This document shows, one piece after another, positions 38,766 to 49,091 of a DNA stretch of 64,000 bases; position 1 is the first letter of the stretch; the number at the start of each line of letters is the position of its first letter. The DNA is from Pseudomonas sp. EpS/L25 (lineage in GTDB: Bacteria > Pseudomonadota > Gammaproteobacteria > Pseudomonadales > Pseudomonadaceae). Location of the stretch: contig NZ_LNUP01000015.1 of assembly GCF_001512295.1 (NCBI RefSeq), forward strand, positions 278,958 through 342,957, given 5' to 3'. The position numbers were made by a program, and so were the translations under genes. The notes beneath the pieces are model-generated. The model did no database searches. It had not been told where the DNA came from and saw only the letters and a program-made list of their open reading frames with translations.

Positions 38766-40142
38766 TCAGGCGCTGCCGGGCAGGTCGATATGGACGCCTA
38801 GGCCGCGTCCCTGCAGGCCTTCGCCCAGTTGCAGGCCGCCGCCGTGGATCTCGACGATGCGCTTGACGATGGGCAGGCCGAGACCGCTGCCGCCGTTCTG
38901 GCCGGCGCTTTCGCTACGATAGAAGCGGGTGAAGATCATCTCGCGCTCTTCCGCGGTGACGCCCGGACCGCTGTCGCAGACGTCGATCCGCACCCGGCCG
39001 GGCGTACCGGCCGCGACCCGCACCAGCACCTGGCCACCGCTCGGCGTGTAGCGGATGGCGTTGCCGACCAGGTTGGTGAGCAGTACGCCGAGCCAGGTGG
39101 GAATGCCGCAGAGGCGGACATCCTGGTCTTCCAGGACCAGCTCGATGTTCTTGTCGATGGCCAGGGGTGCCAGTTCCGAGAGGGTGTCCGCGGCCAGGGC
39201 ACCCAGCTGGACCGGCACGAACTGTTCCTGCAGGGCGCCACTGTCCAGCCGGGCCAGCAGCAGGATCTGCTCCATCAGCTGGCTGATGCGTTCGGCGCTG
39301 CGGCGGACCTGGACCAGGCCGCGGGCGTGGGCCTGGGGATCGCTGGATCTCAGGGCTACCTGGGTGTGGGTCAGCAGGCTGGCCAGGGGCGTGCGAATCT
39401 CGTGGGCAGCATCGCTGGTGAGTCGCCGCTCGGCTTCCAGGGCGCCGTCCAGGCGCTGCAGCAGGGCATTGATTTCCTCGACCAGCACCGCCGCTTCCTG
39501 GGGCACCCGGGCCAGCGGCAGGGGTTCCAGGCGCTGGGCGGAGCGCTGCTTGATCTGCGCCGCCAGTTGCCGCAGGGGTTCGAGGCCGCGGGTCACGCCG
39601 AGCCAGATGAGCGCGGCCAGGACCGGCAAGGCCAGCGCCAGGGGAAACAGGGAGCCGAGCAGCAGAAGGTTGATGGCACCGCGGCGGTCGGCGAGATTCT
39701 CGTAGATCCAGATGCGTCCGTCACCGCTGGTCAGGCGCAGGATCCGCCAGCGTTGTCCTTCGGCGGTCAGGCTGCTGAAGCCGGGAGGTTGTTCGGCCAG
39801 CCCGGGAGGCGCGCCCGGGGTGCCGAGACGCTGATCGCCGGCCTCCAGCAGATAACCCAGGGCATTGCGGCGCTTGAACAGTGGCAGGTCGGCGATGGCC
39901 GTGCGACTGCGCTCCAGCATGCGTGCCGCCGGCGGCAAGGTGTGGTCGCTGCCTTCGCTGAGGGTGGCCAGGTGCAGGGCCGCCGCGCCGAAGTCGAGCA
40001 TGTCCTCGTCGGCCAGGCGATTCACCTGGCGCAGGACCAACTGGTAGGTCACCAGCGCCGCGATCAGCCAGCAGGCGAAGATCCCGCAGAGCAGCAGGGT
40101 CAGCAGCCGTCGGCGCAGCGAGGCGGCGGGGCTGTCGCTCAT
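38766..40142 (-). CDS. Two-component sensor histidine kinase (QseC/PmrB/TctE-like)
   Basis: A 458-residue inner-membrane kinase. It has two membrane segments (about residues 12-35 and 158-182) around a periplasmic domain of about 120 residues, a HAMP region (RGLEPLRQLAAQIKQRS), a HisKA motif (RLTSDAAHEIRTPLASLLTHTQ, phospho-acceptor His near 245) and a HATPase domain (NLVGNAIRYTP, DSGPGVTAEE, GGSGLGLPIVKRI). It overlaps the response regulator gene by 4 bp. The short periplasmic domain has no recognisable ligand motif. Its regulator is of the QseB/PmrA type. Confidence 0.93.
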   Translation of the reverse strand: MSDSPAASLRRRLLTLLLCGIFACWLIAALVTYQLVLRQVNRLADEDMLDFGAAALHLATLSEGSDHTLPPAARMLERSRTAIADLPLFKRRNALGYLLEAGDQRLGTPGAPPGLAEQPPGFSSLTAEGQRWRILRLTSGDGRIWIYENLADRRGAINLLLLGSLFPLALALPVLAALIWLGVTRGLEPLRQLAAQIKQRSAQRLEPLPLARVPQEAAVLVEEINALLQRLDGALEAERRLTSDAAHEIRTPLASLLTHTQVALRSSDPQAHARGLVQVRRSAERISQLMEQILLLARLDSGALQEQFVPVQLGALAADTLSELAPLAIDKNIELVLEDQDVRLCGIPTWLGVLLTNLVGNAIRYTPSGGQVLVRVAAGTPGRVRIDVCDSGPGVTAEEREMIFTRFYRSESAGQNGGSGLGLPIVKRIVEIHGGGLQLGEGLQGRGLGVHIDLPGSA

Positions 40143-40813
40143 GCCGGAGGGCGCTCGGGCTGGTCGATGCCGTAGCCGATGCCGCGGACGGTACGGATCA
40201 GGCTGCTGCCGAGCTTGCGTCTGAGGTGGTGGATGTGAACCTCGATGGCGTTGCTCTCGACGTCGCCGTCCCAGCCATAGAGCGCCTGTTCCAGGCGGTT
40301 GCGCGAGAGCACCTTGCCCATGTTCTCCAGCAGCAGGCGCAGCAGGGCGTATTCCCGCGGCGCCAGTTCGACCGGCTGGCCGGCGAGGGTGACGCGGTGG
40401 GTGGCCGGATCGACCCGCAGGTCATTGTGCTCCAGCTGTGGCTGGGCACGACCGGCGCTGCGTCGGGTGAGGGCACGGACGCGGGCGAGCAGCTCGTCGA
40501 GGTCGAAGGGCTTGGTCAGGTAGTCGTCGGCGCCGGTATCCAGGCCGGTGACCCGGTCGGTGACCTTGTCGCGGGCGGTGAGGATCAGCACCGGGGTGGC
40601 ATCGCCGCGCTTGCGCAGGCTGGCCAGGACCTCGAGTCCGGAGCGGCGGGGCAGACCGATGTCGAGCACCACCAGGTCGAAGGGATCGGTCTCCAGCGCG
40701 GCCTGGGCCGCCTGGCCGTCGGTGACCCAGTCGACGGTGTCGCCTTCCAGGGCCAGGCCGGCGCGGATGCCATCGCCCAGCAGCATGTCGTCTTCGGCCA
40801 GCAGTATTCTCAT
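40139..40813 (-). CDS. OmpR-family response regulator (QseB/PmrA-like)
   Basis: A 224-residue regulator. The receiver domain (about residues 1-115) has the acidic pair EDD, the phospho-acceptor in LVVLDIGLPRRSG (Asp 51) and DDYLTKPFDLDELLARV. The C-terminal winged helix (about 125-218) has LSRNRLEQALYGWDGDVESNAIEVHIHHLRRKLG, the wording typical of QseB/PmrA/TctD. It is translated with its kinase (4-bp overlap). Targets are unknown. Confidence 0.93.
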   Translation of the reverse strand: MRILLAEDDMLLGDGIRAGLALEGDTVDWVTDGQAAQAALETDPFDLVVLDIGLPRRSGLEVLASLRKRGDATPVLILTARDKVTDRVTGLDTGADDYLTKPFDLDELLARVRALTRRSAGRAQPQLEHNDLRVDPATHRVTLAGQPVELAPREYALLRLLLENMGKVLSRNRLEQALYGWDGDVESNAIEVHIHHLRRKLGSSLIRTVRGIGYGIDQPERPPA

Positions 40814-40940
40814 CGCTTTTTCCCAGGCGGTGGTGCGGTTTTACCGCTCCGGGCCTGCCGCGGCAAGAGCGGTGACCACCTGCGGTGGTCAGCTTCAGAC
40901 TAGGCCGGAGCGCTTAAGGACGGATTAACGCTAGCGTGCC

Positions 40941-42269
40941 TCAGGGGCGCTGGGCGCTGACGCGCCAGAGGGTGTTGCCGACGTCGTCGGCCACCAGCAG
41001 GGCGCCGCGGCCGTCGTTGACCACACCGACCGGTCGGCCCTGGGCTTCCTCCTTGGCGTTGAGGAACCCGGTCAGCAGATCGCGCGGCGGGCCGCTCGGC
41101 TGGCCGTCCTGGAACGGCACGAAGATCACCTTGTAGCCGCTCTTGGGATCGCGGTTCCAGGAGCCATGCTGACCGATGAACAGGCCCTGGCGGAAGGCCT
41201 CCGGTAGCTGGGTGTCGGCGCTGGCGAAGGCCAGGCCCAGGGAGGCGGTATGGGTGCCCAGGGCGTAGTCGGGGGTGAGCGCCTTGGCTACCAGGTCCGG
41301 GCGCGGTGGCTGGACACGGCTGTCGACGTGTTGGCCCCAGTAGCTGTAGGGCCAGCCGTAGAAGCCGCCGTCCTGCACCGAGGTGGCGTAGTCGGGCACC
41401 AGGTCGCTGCCGATCTCGTCGCGTTCGTTGACCACCGTCCACAGCTTGCCGGTGGTGGGTTCCCAGTCCAGGCCGTTGGGGTTGCGCAGGCCGGTGGCGA
41501 ACAGGCGTTTCTCGCCACTGGCGCGGTCCAGCTCCCAGATGGCGGCGCGGCCTTGCTCGATGTCCAGCCCGTTTTCGCCGACGTTGCTGTTGGAGCCGAC
41601 GGTGAGGTAGAGCTTCTTGCCGTCGCGACTGGCGATGACGTTCTTCGTCCAGTGGTGGTTGATACCCGCCGGCAGCTCGGTGACCGTCACCGGCTGGCCG
41701 TCCAGGCGAGTCGCACCGGGACGATAGGTGAAGCGCACCAGGGCATCGGCGTTGGCGACATAGAAGTCGTTGCCCACCAGCGCCATGCCGAAGGGCGAAT
41801 GCAGGTTCTCGGCGAACACCGTGCGCGTCTCGGCCACGCCATCGCCGTCGGCGTCGCGCAGCAGGGTGATGCGATCGGCGCTGGGGACGCCGGCGCCAGC
41901 CTTCTTCATGAACAGGCCGGCGATCCAGTTCTTGAGGCCGGGAAAGCCGTCGCGCTTGGGCGCATTGCTTTCCGCCACCAGTACGTCGCCATTGGGCAGC
42001 ACATAGAGCCAGCGCGGATGGTCCAGGCCGCTGGCGAAGGCCTTGACCTGGGTGCCGGCCGCCGCGGTAGGTGTCGCGCCCTGGGGCCAACCCACCGCAG
42101 TCGCCACGTTGATCGTGGGCATGAAGGTCTGGTGCGGTTCCGGCAGCGTCGGCGCGGGACCGAAGCTGGCCCCCTGCTGCAGTCGGGCGTGCTCGCCGCA
42201 GCCGAGCAGGGCGCTGGCGGCCAACGTCAGGCCCAGGGTACGAAACGCGAAGGGGGCGCGCAGGATCAT
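40941..42269 (-). CDS. Lipoprotein of the PQQ-dependent sugar dehydrogenase (L-sorbosone dehydrogenase) family
   Basis: A 442-residue beta-propeller protein with a lipoprotein signal ([13 protein letters not shown]). Family stretches are [86 protein letters not shown] and [12 protein letters not shown], typical of soluble-glucose/L-sorbosone dehydrogenase propellers. The ATG at 42269 places the signal peptide at the N-terminus. Residues upstream to 42431 are not signal-like. It would oxidise a sugar or sugar aldehyde in the periplasm with PQQ. The true substrate is unknown. Confidence 0.88.
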   Translation of the reverse strand: MILRAPFAFRTLGLTLAASALLGCGEHARLQQGASFGPAPTLPEPHQTFMPTINVATAVGWPQGATPTAAAGTQVKAFASGLDHPRWLYVLPNGDVLVAESNAPKRDGFPGLKNWIAGLFMKKAGAGVPSADRITLLRDADGDGVAETRTVFAENLHSPFGMALVGNDFYVANADALVRFTYRPGATRLDGQPVTVTELPAGINHHWTKNVIASRDGKKLYLTVGSNSNVGENGLDIEQGRAAIWELDRASGEKRLFATGLRNPNGLDWEPTTGKLWTVVNERDEIGSDLVPDYATSVQDGGFYGWPYSYWGQHVDSRVQPPRPDLVAKALTPDYALGTHTASLGLAFASADTQLPEAFRQGLFIGQHGSWNRDPKSGYKVIFVPFQDGQPSGPPRDLLTGFLNAKEEAQGRPVGVVNDGRGALLVADDVGNTLWRVSAQRP

Positions 42270-42729
42270 GGCAGAGGCTCTCGCAAGGGATCGCAGGGTA
42301 GAGCCTGGTCTGGGGCGAACGTTCCGGATGACCGTGCCCGGCCCATTTCGCGGCGTATCAACCTGACCAAACCTGTAGCAACAGGTTACAACTTGACCCG
42401 GAGAGAAGCTCGGGTCTCTTTTCGTTCGCAACCGTTTCGCTTAACCCACCAGCGGTCGCAGAAAACCATGACTGGTCAGGTGGTTAGCTGGCCTGCCTCG
42501 CTCCAGGACGGGAGATGCCAGTAATCTGACGCAAAAGGATTGGTTAAATGACTGTTTTTCAAGGGAAAAATTCATTCAAGCCATGAGTTCGCGCGCCGAT
42601 AGCTGCGTCAACAATGACGACGAAGTCGCGCCACGCGGCGCCGCAGGAGGACGCGGCCGCCTGAGCTCGCCCACGCCAGAGCCCGCTAGCTTGCGGGGGG
42701 CGGGGATCCTTTTTCTCATAGGTGCAGTC
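42270..42729. other. Divergent region between the sugar dehydrogenase and GH5 genes
   Basis: About 460 bp without a credible gene. It contains a small perfect hairpin, AACCTGT-AGCA-ACAGGTT (42370-42387), and AT-rich stretches that may be promoters for both genes. Confidence 0.5.
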
Positions 42730-43773
42730 ATGCAATCCCTTACCCGGCGCTTGCGCCACTTTTCTCTGCGTCTTGCCGGTACCCTGGCACTGACCAGCGC
42801 ATTCTTCGGTTCGGCCCAGGCGGTCGAACTGGTCGGTCTCAACTTCTCCGGGGCCGGCTTCGCCAGCCAGGTGCTACCCGGCATGAACAACCGCAACTAC
42901 ATCTTTCCCAGCGAGCAGCATTTCAAGGACTGGAGCGCCAAGGGCATCAAGCTGGTGCGCTTCCCGATCATCTGGGAACGTATCCAGCCCAAGCTGAATT
43001 CGATGCTGGACCCGGACTATGGCGCCCTGGTCACCCAGACCCTCAACTATGCCCAGAAGTACGGTGTGCAGGTGATCCTCGATCTGCACAACTACGCCCG
43101 CTATCGCGGCGAGGTGATCGGCGCCGGTAAGGTCACCTACTTCAACTACTGGGACGTGATGTACCGTCTGGCCTTCCGCTTCGGCAAGCACCCGGCGCTC
43201 TATGGCTATGACATCATGAACGAGCCCCATGACGCCGTGGCCTTCTGGCCGACCGCGGCCCAGCATGGCATCAACGGCATCCGTACCGTGGACAACGTGC
43301 ATCCCATCATCGTCGAGGGCAACGGCTGGTCCAGCGCCTCGCGCTGGCCGCAGTGGAACGATCCGCTGCTGGCGCTCAAGGACCCGGCGGATAAGCTGAT
43401 CTTTTCCGCCCACGTCTATTTCGACAACGATGGCGGTGGTCAGTACGCCAGCAAGGACATGAGCGGCTTCGATCCGATGGTCGGGGTGAACCGGGTCAAG
43501 CCCTTCGTCGACTGGCTGAAGAAGAATGGCAAGCAGGGCTACATCGGCGAGTTCGGCGTGCCGGACGATGATCCGCGTTGGCTGCTGGCCATGGACAACA
43601 TGCTGGCCTATCTCAAGCAGAACTGCATTCCGGCCAGCTACTGGGCCGCCGGCCCGGGCTGGGGCAACTACAACCTGGCGGTGGAGCCCGTCAACGGTGT
43701 GGATCGGCCGCAGTGGGCGACGCTGAAAAAGTATGTCGACAACACCAGCTGCGTGCGCATCGGCCCCAATTAG
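42730..43773 (+). CDS. Secreted glycoside hydrolase family 5 enzyme (endoglucanase-like)
   Basis: A 347-residue protein with a cleavable signal peptide ([20 protein letters not shown]...SAQA). The (beta/alpha)8 catalytic domain of family GH5 carries the acid/base glutamate in [12 protein letters not shown] and the nucleophile glutamate in [12 protein letters not shown]; the preceding [11 protein letters not shown] and DLHNYARY are also family-typical. It should hydrolyse beta-1,4-linked glucan or a related polysaccharide outside the cell. The ATG at 42730 is chosen over one at 42583 because only it places the signal peptide at the N-terminus. No carbohydrate-binding module is fused. Confidence 0.92.
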   Translation: MQSLTRRLRHFSLRLAGTLALTSAFFGSAQAVELVGLNFSGAGFASQVLPGMNNRNYIFPSEQHFKDWSAKGIKLVRFPIIWERIQPKLNSMLDPDYGALVTQTLNYAQKYGVQVILDLHNYARYRGEVIGAGKVTYFNYWDVMYRLAFRFGKHPALYGYDIMNEPHDAVAFWPTAAQHGINGIRTVDNVHPIIVEGNGWSSASRWPQWNDPLLALKDPADKLIFSAHVYFDNDGGGQYASKDMSGFDPMVGVNRVKPFVDWLKKNGKQGYIGEFGVPDDDPRWLLAMDNMLAYLKQNCIPASYWAAGPGWGNYNLAVEPVNGVDRPQWATLKKYVDNTSCVRIGPN

Positions 43774-43847
43774 CCGCGCTGACCATGGCGGTCCCCGGGG
43801 TTGGCAGGCTACCCTTGCCTTTTAACCGTGCCAGCCCGAGGACCCCC

Positions 43848-44231
43848 ATGAGCCAGATACCCGCCGACCTGCGTTACGCCGCCAGCCACGAATGGGCGCG
43901 CCTGGAAGCCGACGGTAGCGTCACCGTTGGCATTTCCGACCATGCCCAGGAGGCCCTGGGCGATGTGGTGTTCATCGAACTGCCGGAAGTCGGCAAGACC
44001 CTCGCCGCGGGCGATCAGGCCGGGGTGGTGGAGTCGGTCAAGGCCGCGTCCGACATCTATGCACCGGTGGGGGGCGAGGTGATCGCCGTCAACGAGGCCC
44101 TGGCCGATGCACCCGAACAGGTCAATGGCGAGCCTTATGGCGCCTGGTTCTTCAAGCTCAAGCCGCAGGATGCGACCGAGCTGGACAGGCTGCTCGATGC
44201 CGACGGCTATCGTCAGGCCAGCGAAAGCTGA
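43848..44231 (+). CDS. gcvH: Glycine cleavage system H protein
   Basis: A 127-residue lipoyl carrier that shuttles the aminomethyl group in glycine cleavage. The lipoylated lysine lies in [20 protein letters not shown] near residue 65, and the N-terminus ([32 protein letters not shown]) is diagnostic. The other cleavage genes (gcvP, gcvT) are not adjacent in the window; they could lie elsewhere, as for the gcvH1 locus I recall in P. aeruginosa. A terminator follows. Confidence 0.97.
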   Translation: MSQIPADLRYAASHEWARLEADGSVTVGISDHAQEALGDVVFIELPEVGKTLAAGDQAGVVESVKAASDIYAPVGGEVIAVNEALADAPEQVNGEPYGAWFFKLKPQDATELDRLLDADGYRQASES

Positions 44232-44260
44232 GCGAGCCGCCCGGTACCTGGGCGGCCAGT

Positions 44261-44302
44261 AAAAAAGAACCCCGCGCGGCATGGCCGGCGGGGTTCTTTT
44301 TT
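44261..44302. terminator. Bidirectional intrinsic terminator
   Basis: AAAAAAGAACCCCGC (44261-44275) pairs with GCGGGGTTCTTTTTT (44288-44302), lying between gcvH and the convergent DUF2388 gene. Confidence 0.92.
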
Positions 44303-44312
44303 GCCTGTTCCT

Positions 44313-44624
44313 TTATTGGGTCAGGATACGCATGGCCAGGTCGCTGTCGCTGGCCTGGAGGCCCGGCTGGGCGGCGCGCATGTCGCGCAGGGCGGCTTCC
44401 AGGTAGGGGCCGCGGATCTGGCCGTTGCTGGCCAGATAGGAGCTGGCGTCGTCCTGGGTGGCGGCGACGATCTTGTGGTCGTCACGGCTGGTGGTATAGA
44501 ACGAGCCGGAGGTAGCCCCCAGGGTCGCGGCGTGGCGCCAGAACTCGGCATCCGCATGGGCCGCGGTGGCGGCGAACAGCGGCAGGCAGGCAAGGGGAAC
44601 CAGGGCTAGCTTCTTCAGGCGCAT
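44313..44624 (-). CDS. DUF2388-family small periplasmic protein
   Basis: A 103-residue protein with a signal peptide (LALVPLACLPLFAATAAHA). The mature domain, GSFYTTSRDDHKIVAATQDDASSYLASNGQIRGPYLEAALRDMR, fits the DUF2388 family common in Pseudomonas. Function is unknown. It lies between gcvH and the hybrid kinase, the place of a conserved hypothetical gene in other pseudomonads. Confidence 0.75.
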   Translation of the reverse strand: MRLKKLALVPLACLPLFAATAAHADAEFWRHAATLGATSGSFYTTSRDDHKIVAATQDDASSYLASNGQIRGPYLEAALRDMRAAQPGLQASDSDLAMRILTQ

Positions 44625-44699
44625 GGATGAGATCTCCTTCTTTGAGGTCTCCGTTAGAGAGCAAGGAGGTCCGACGAGTTCCGGACCCTCATCGTCTCG

Positions 44700-47600
44700 C
44701 TAGCCCTGGATCATGCTGTGGATGCGCCGGGCCAGGGCATCGATGTCGAAGGGCTTGATCAGCATGTCCATGTTCTCGCCGAGGAAGTCGCCGCGCACCT
44801 TGGCGTTCTTGGCATAGCCGGTGATGAACAGCACCTTGAGCTCGGGTCGCCGCGCGCGGGCGACCTCGGCCAGTTGGCGGCCGTTCATGCCGGGCAGGCC
44901 GACGTCGCTGATGAGCAGGTCCAGCCGTTGCTCGCTCTCGATGATCGGCAGGGCGCCGTCGGCGTCGCTGGCCTCCAGCGCGGTGTAGCCCAGTTCGGCG
45001 AGCACCTCCAGCACGATCATGCGCACCGCGTACTCGTCTTCCACCACCAGCACGGTCTGGCCGGCTTCGGCGCGCGGGGCGGTCTTGGTCTCCGCTTGCT
45101 CGCTGGCTGCCGGGCCGGGCTCCGGATGCCGCGGCAGATAGAGGCTGATGGTGGTGCCCTGACCCTGCTCGGTGTCGATGCGCGCGGTCCCGCCCGACTG
45201 CTTGACGAAGCCATAGATCATCGACAGTCCAAGCCCAGTGCCCTGGCCGGCCGGCTTGGTGGTGAAGAAGGGCTCGAAGGCCTTGGCCTTGACCTCCGGC
45301 GGCATGCCGGTGCCGGTATCGGCCACGCTCAGGCGTACGTAGTCACCCGGCGTCAGGGATTCGCGCGCGGCCGCTTCCGCGTCCAGGCTGAGGGTCGCCG
45401 TGGCGATGCACAGCTCGCCGCCCGCGGGCATGGCGTCGCGCCCGTTGATGACCAGGTTGAGCAGGGCGTTCTCCAACTGGTGGGCATCGCTGTGGGCGAG
45501 CCAGGCCAGCGGGGCCAGGTCCAGGCGCAGGGCGACGTTCTCGCCCACGGTGCGTACCAGCAGGTCTTCCAGCGACTGGATCAGCTGGTGCACGTCCACC
45601 GGCTGCGGATCCAGGGTCTGCCGGCGGGCGAAGGCCAGCAGGCGGTGGGTGAGGGCGGCGGCGCGATCGGCGGAGTTGACCGCAGCATTGATGTAGCGAT
45701 CCAGGTCCTGGGTGCGGCCGTTGGCGATGCGCAGGCGGATCAGGTCGAGCGCACCGACGATACCAGTGAGCATGTTGTTGAAGTCATGGGCGATGCCGCC
45801 GGTGAGCTGGCCGATGGCTTCCATCTTTTGCGACTGGCGCAGCGCTTCCTCGGTCCTTTCGCGCTCGTAGATCTCGGCGATCAGGCGGGCGTGACTGCGC
45901 CCCAGCTCCTGGGTGCGCTCGACGATCCGCTGCTCCAACTGGTCGGTGGTCTGGCGTGCCTCGGTGATGTCCACCCCGCAGCCGACCAGGCCGTGGAATT
46001 CGCCGTCGACTTCCAGCCGGGGCGTACCCTCCAGGCGCAGCCAGCGCCACTCGCCCTGGGCGTTGCGCACCCGCACCTCGGCGCGCAGGGCACTGTGGGT
46101 GGCGATGGCCTGATTGAAGGCGCCCTCGAATGCCGGGCATTCCGCCTCCGGCAGCAGGGCGCTCCAGCCCTGACCGCGCAGCTCGGCATCGTGCAGGTCG
46201 AATTCGCTGGCGAAGCGTTGGTTGACGAACTGCAGCTGGCCCTCGGCATCGCAGGCCCAGATCAACACGGGAGCGCTGTCGGCCATCAGGCGGAAGCGGC
46301 CCTCGCTCTCGCGCTGGGCGTCCTGGGAGCGCTGCCGGCAGATGGCCGACCAGAGTCGGTCGGTGACGTCGCGCAGGAACTGCACCTCGCCTTCCGTCCA
46401 TAGCCGGGCGCGCTGATCGTGGGCGACGAAGAGGGCGCGCAGGCGGCCATCCTCGTAGAGTGGGATGTCGACCAGCGCGGCGATCTCCAGGTCGAGCAGG
46501 CGCTGGGCATTGGCCTGGGCACGGGGGTCCTGGCTGACGTCCTCGATGACCAGCGGCGCCTCGCCATCCTGGGTACCCAGGCTGTCGGGGGCGAGCAGCG
46601 GATAGGCCAGTGCCTGGTCGAAGCTGCCATTGGGGGTCCACACCTGCTGCGGGACGAAAGCGCCGCGGCTTTCGTCGAGCAGGGCATAACCCACCCGACG
46701 CAGGCCGAGGCGTGCGCCCACCAACTCCAGGGCGGCGGCCACCCCGGTGATTTCCGGATCGCCTTCGCGCAGGCGGTCGCCCAGTTCGATGAGGGCATGC
46801 TGGCGGGCTTCCGCTTCGCGTCGCTCTTCGATCTGTCGGCGTAGCTGGCGATTGGTCTCGCTGATGCGGTCAGCGTCCTGGCGCTCGCGGGTGATGTCGC
46901 GGGCGATGCCGAGCAGCCGCCGGTGGCCTCCCGGCTCCTGGCGCTCGCGTCCACGGATGCTCAGCCAGACTGGCTCGCCCTGCCGCGGACTACGCACGCG
47001 GAAGGTCAGGCGCAGGTCGTAGCCGCTCCCCTGACTCTGAATGGCAGCGCTCACGTAGGCGCGTACCCGCGGTGCGTCGGCCGGATGCAGGGCGCGCAAC
47101 AGGGCCGCGCCACGCAGGGTACGGCGCCGCTCCGGGGCGCCGACCAGATGGGCCAGGCGGGCGTCCCAGCTGATCAGGTCGCGGTCGATGTCGTAGTCCC
47201 AGACGCCCAGGTCGGCGACGTCCATGGCCAGGGCGATGCGCTGCTCGGCCAGGCGCAGGGCATCGGCCGCGGCGGTGCGCTCGATGACGATGCGGATGCG
47301 CTCGGCCACTTCGCGCACCAGCGCCACGTCGCCGATGGTCCAGTGGCGGGGCGTGTCGGCATAGAGGAACAGCAGCCCCACCAGCTTCTCCTCGGCCAGC
47401 AGCGGTACCACCAGGCCGGCGCGCACGCCGTGCTCCACCAGCAGGTCGCGCATCTCGCCCAGGCGCTGGTCCTGGGCGCTGTCTTCCACGCTGACGATGA
47501 TGCCGCGGCGCAATTCGCCCACCGCCGAGGTGTGCCAGTGCGCCAGGCTGGACAGGTTGAGGCGGCGCGTGCGGTCGCCGGCGAGCCAGTCGCTGTCGAT

Positions 47601-49049
47601 GATCAGGCGGCCATCGCCACCGACCCGGGCATAGCCGATGCGCTGCACGCCGAGCAAATGGCCGAGGCTGTCGCCCAGCACCGAAGCCACTTCACCGGTA
47701 TGGGTCACGCCGTGCAGCAGGTCACCCAGCTCCAACAGGAACCGCTGGCGGTCGTGGCTGCGGATGCGTTCGCTGAGGTCGACGAAGGTACAGATGGCGC
47801 CCTGTACCTCGCCGTCGCGCCAGAGGGGCTGGGCGCGCCACTCCACCGGCAGCAGGCTGCCGTCTTCGCGCAGCAGGGAGTCGGCGGACAGGTGCAGGGT
47901 CTCGCCCTGGCGGGCCACGCGGTGCAGCGCCTGGGCGCCGTCCTCGCTGCGCGCCGAGCCGAGGCGAGTGGTCAGGGGTTCGTCCAGGCCGTCGCGATCC
48001 TCGGCCAGACCGAGCATCTGGCGGAAGGCGCGGTTGCACAGCGTGGTGCGCCCCTCGCGATCCAGGGCACAGAAGCCTTCGTGGGTGGATTCGAGCAGCA
48101 GGTGGGCGAAGGCCTCGCTTTCCTGCAGGGCCGTCTCGGCCCGCTTGCGACTGTCGATGTCCTGGGCCACGCCGACCCAGTGCTCGATCTCGCCGCTGGC
48201 GTTGGTGAAGGGCATGGTGCGGGTTTCGAACCAGCGATAGTGCCCCTGGGCATCGCGCAGTTGCAGTTCCAGGCTGCCGGCGACGCGCTGCTGGCGTACC
48301 TCGCTCCAGCGCCGCAGCAACTGCTGGCGCTGCTCGGGATGGATGGCTCCGGCCCAGAGATCGGGGTCGGCCGCCGTACGCTCGGGGCTCAGGCCGCTGT
48401 ATTCGTACCAGTAGCGATTGGCGTACTCGAAGGTGCCGTCGGGGCGTGCGAACCAGATGATCTGCGGATTGACGTCCATCAGCGCCCGGTAGTGGGTTTC
48501 ATCCAGGGTGCTGTGACGCGCCGGAGGCAGCGTCGCGCGGCGCGCCTCGAACAGTCGCAGTACCTGCCGCGCCAGGCGCTCCAGGCCTTCCAGGCGCGTC
48601 GCGCTCAACTCCCGCGGCTGCCAGTCGAAGACGCAGAGGCTACCGAGGAAGATGCCCTCGGCGGTACGCAACGGGGCGTCGGCATAGAACCTCAGCCCCG
48701 CTGGATCGGCCACCAGCGGATTGTCGGCGAAGCGGGGGTCCTGGCTGAGATCGACGATCTGCCGAGCTGCTTCGGCGGCGTGCCCCGGCTGGCAGAAGGA
48801 CAGCGCCAGCGGCATGGTCGCGATGCCCAGCCCGCGCTCGGCCTTGAACAACTGTTGGTGCTCGCCCAGCAGGTTGACGGCGGCGATGGGTGTTTCGCAG
48901 AGGGTGGCGGCGACCTCCACCAGGTCATCGAGCGCCGGGTCCGGCTCACCGTCGAGCAGGCCATAGGCGGCCAGCGCCTCCAGCCGGCGACGGCTCAGCG
49001 CTGCCTCGTCGGCACCCTCTGCCGGGGTGTTCTCCAGGGTTGTCTGCAC
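44700..49049 (-). CDS. Large soluble hybrid histidine kinase with alternating GAF and PAS domains and a C-terminal receiver
   Basis: A 1449-residue protein with no membrane segment. Order: GAF (about 30-175), PAS/PAC (about 185-310), PAS (about 315-440), GAF (about 445-600), PAS (about 605-735), coiled linker, GAF (about 765-925), PAS (about 930-1050), coiled coil ([27 protein letters not shown]), HisKA with the phospho-acceptor in [18 protein letters not shown] (about 1100), HATPase ([55 protein letters not shown]) and a receiver ([13 protein letters not shown]). The GAIAHDFNN-type HisKA is that of NtrB-like multi-sensor kinases. It likely integrates several cytosolic signals. No response regulator with an output domain is adjacent, so its partner is unknown. 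GAF/PAS ligands are not identifiable. Confidence 0.9.
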   Translation of the reverse strand: MQTTLENTPAEGADEAALSRRRLEALAAYGLLDGEPDPALDDLVEVAATLCETPIAAVNLLGEHQQLFKAERGLGIATMPLALSFCQPGHAAEAARQIVDLSQDPRFADNPLVADPAGLRFYADAPLRTAEGIFLGSLCVFDWQPRELSATRLEGLERLARQVLRLFEARRATLPPARHSTLDETHYRALMDVNPQIIWFARPDGTFEYANRYWYEYSGLSPERTAADPDLWAGAIHPEQRQQLLRRWSEVRQQRVAGSLELQLRDAQGHYRWFETRTMPFTNASGEIEHWVGVAQDIDSRKRAETALQESEAFAHLLLESTHEGFCALDREGRTTLCNRAFRQMLGLAEDRDGLDEPLTTRLGSARSEDGAQALHRVARQGETLHLSADSLLREDGSLLPVEWRAQPLWRDGEVQGAICTFVDLSERIRSHDRQRFLLELGDLLHGVTHTGEVASVLGDSLGHLLGVQRIGYARVGGDGRLIIDSDWLAGDRTRRLNLSSLAHWHTSAVGELRRGIIVSVEDSAQDQRLGEMRDLLVEHGVRAGLVVPLLAEEKLVGLLFLYADTPRHWTIGDVALVREVAERIRIVIERTAAADALRLAEQRIALAMDVADLGVWDYDIDRDLISWDARLAHLVGAPERRRTLRGAALLRALHPADAPRVRAYVSAAIQSQGSGYDLRLTFRVRSPRQGEPVWLSIRGRERQEPGGHRRLLGIARDITRERQDADRISETNRQLRRQIEERREAEARQHALIELGDRLREGDPEITGVAAALELVGARLGLRRVGYALLDESRGAFVPQQVWTPNGSFDQALAYPLLAPDSLGTQDGEAPLVIEDVSQDPRAQANAQRLLDLEIAALVDIPLYEDGRLRALFVAHDQRARLWTEGEVQFLRDVTDRLWSAICRQRSQDAQRESEGRFRLMADSAPVLIWACDAEGQLQFVNQRFASEFDLHDAELRGQGWSALLPEAECPAFEGAFNQAIATHSALRAEVRVRNAQGEWRWLRLEGTPRLEVDGEFHGLVGCGVDITEARQTTDQLEQRIVERTQELGRSHARLIAEIYERERTEEALRQSQKMEAIGQLTGGIAHDFNNMLTGIVGALDLIRLRIANGRTQDLDRYINAAVNSADRAAALTHRLLAFARRQTLDPQPVDVHQLIQSLEDLLVRTVGENVALRLDLAPLAWLAHSDAHQLENALLNLVINGRDAMPAGGELCIATATLSLDAEAAARESLTPGDYVRLSVADTGTGMPPEVKAKAFEPFFTTKPAGQGTGLGLSMIYGFVKQSGGTARIDTEQGQGTTISLYLPRHPEPGPAASEQAETKTAPRAEAGQTVLVVEDEYAVRMIVLEVLAELGYTALEASDADGALPIIESEQRLDLLISDVGLPGMNGRQLAEVARARRPELKVLFITGYAKNAKVRGDFLGENMDMLIKPFDIDALARRIHSMIQG

Positions 49050-49091
49050 GGCTCGCTATCCTTGTTCCGCTCGCGGGGCGCTGATGAGGCG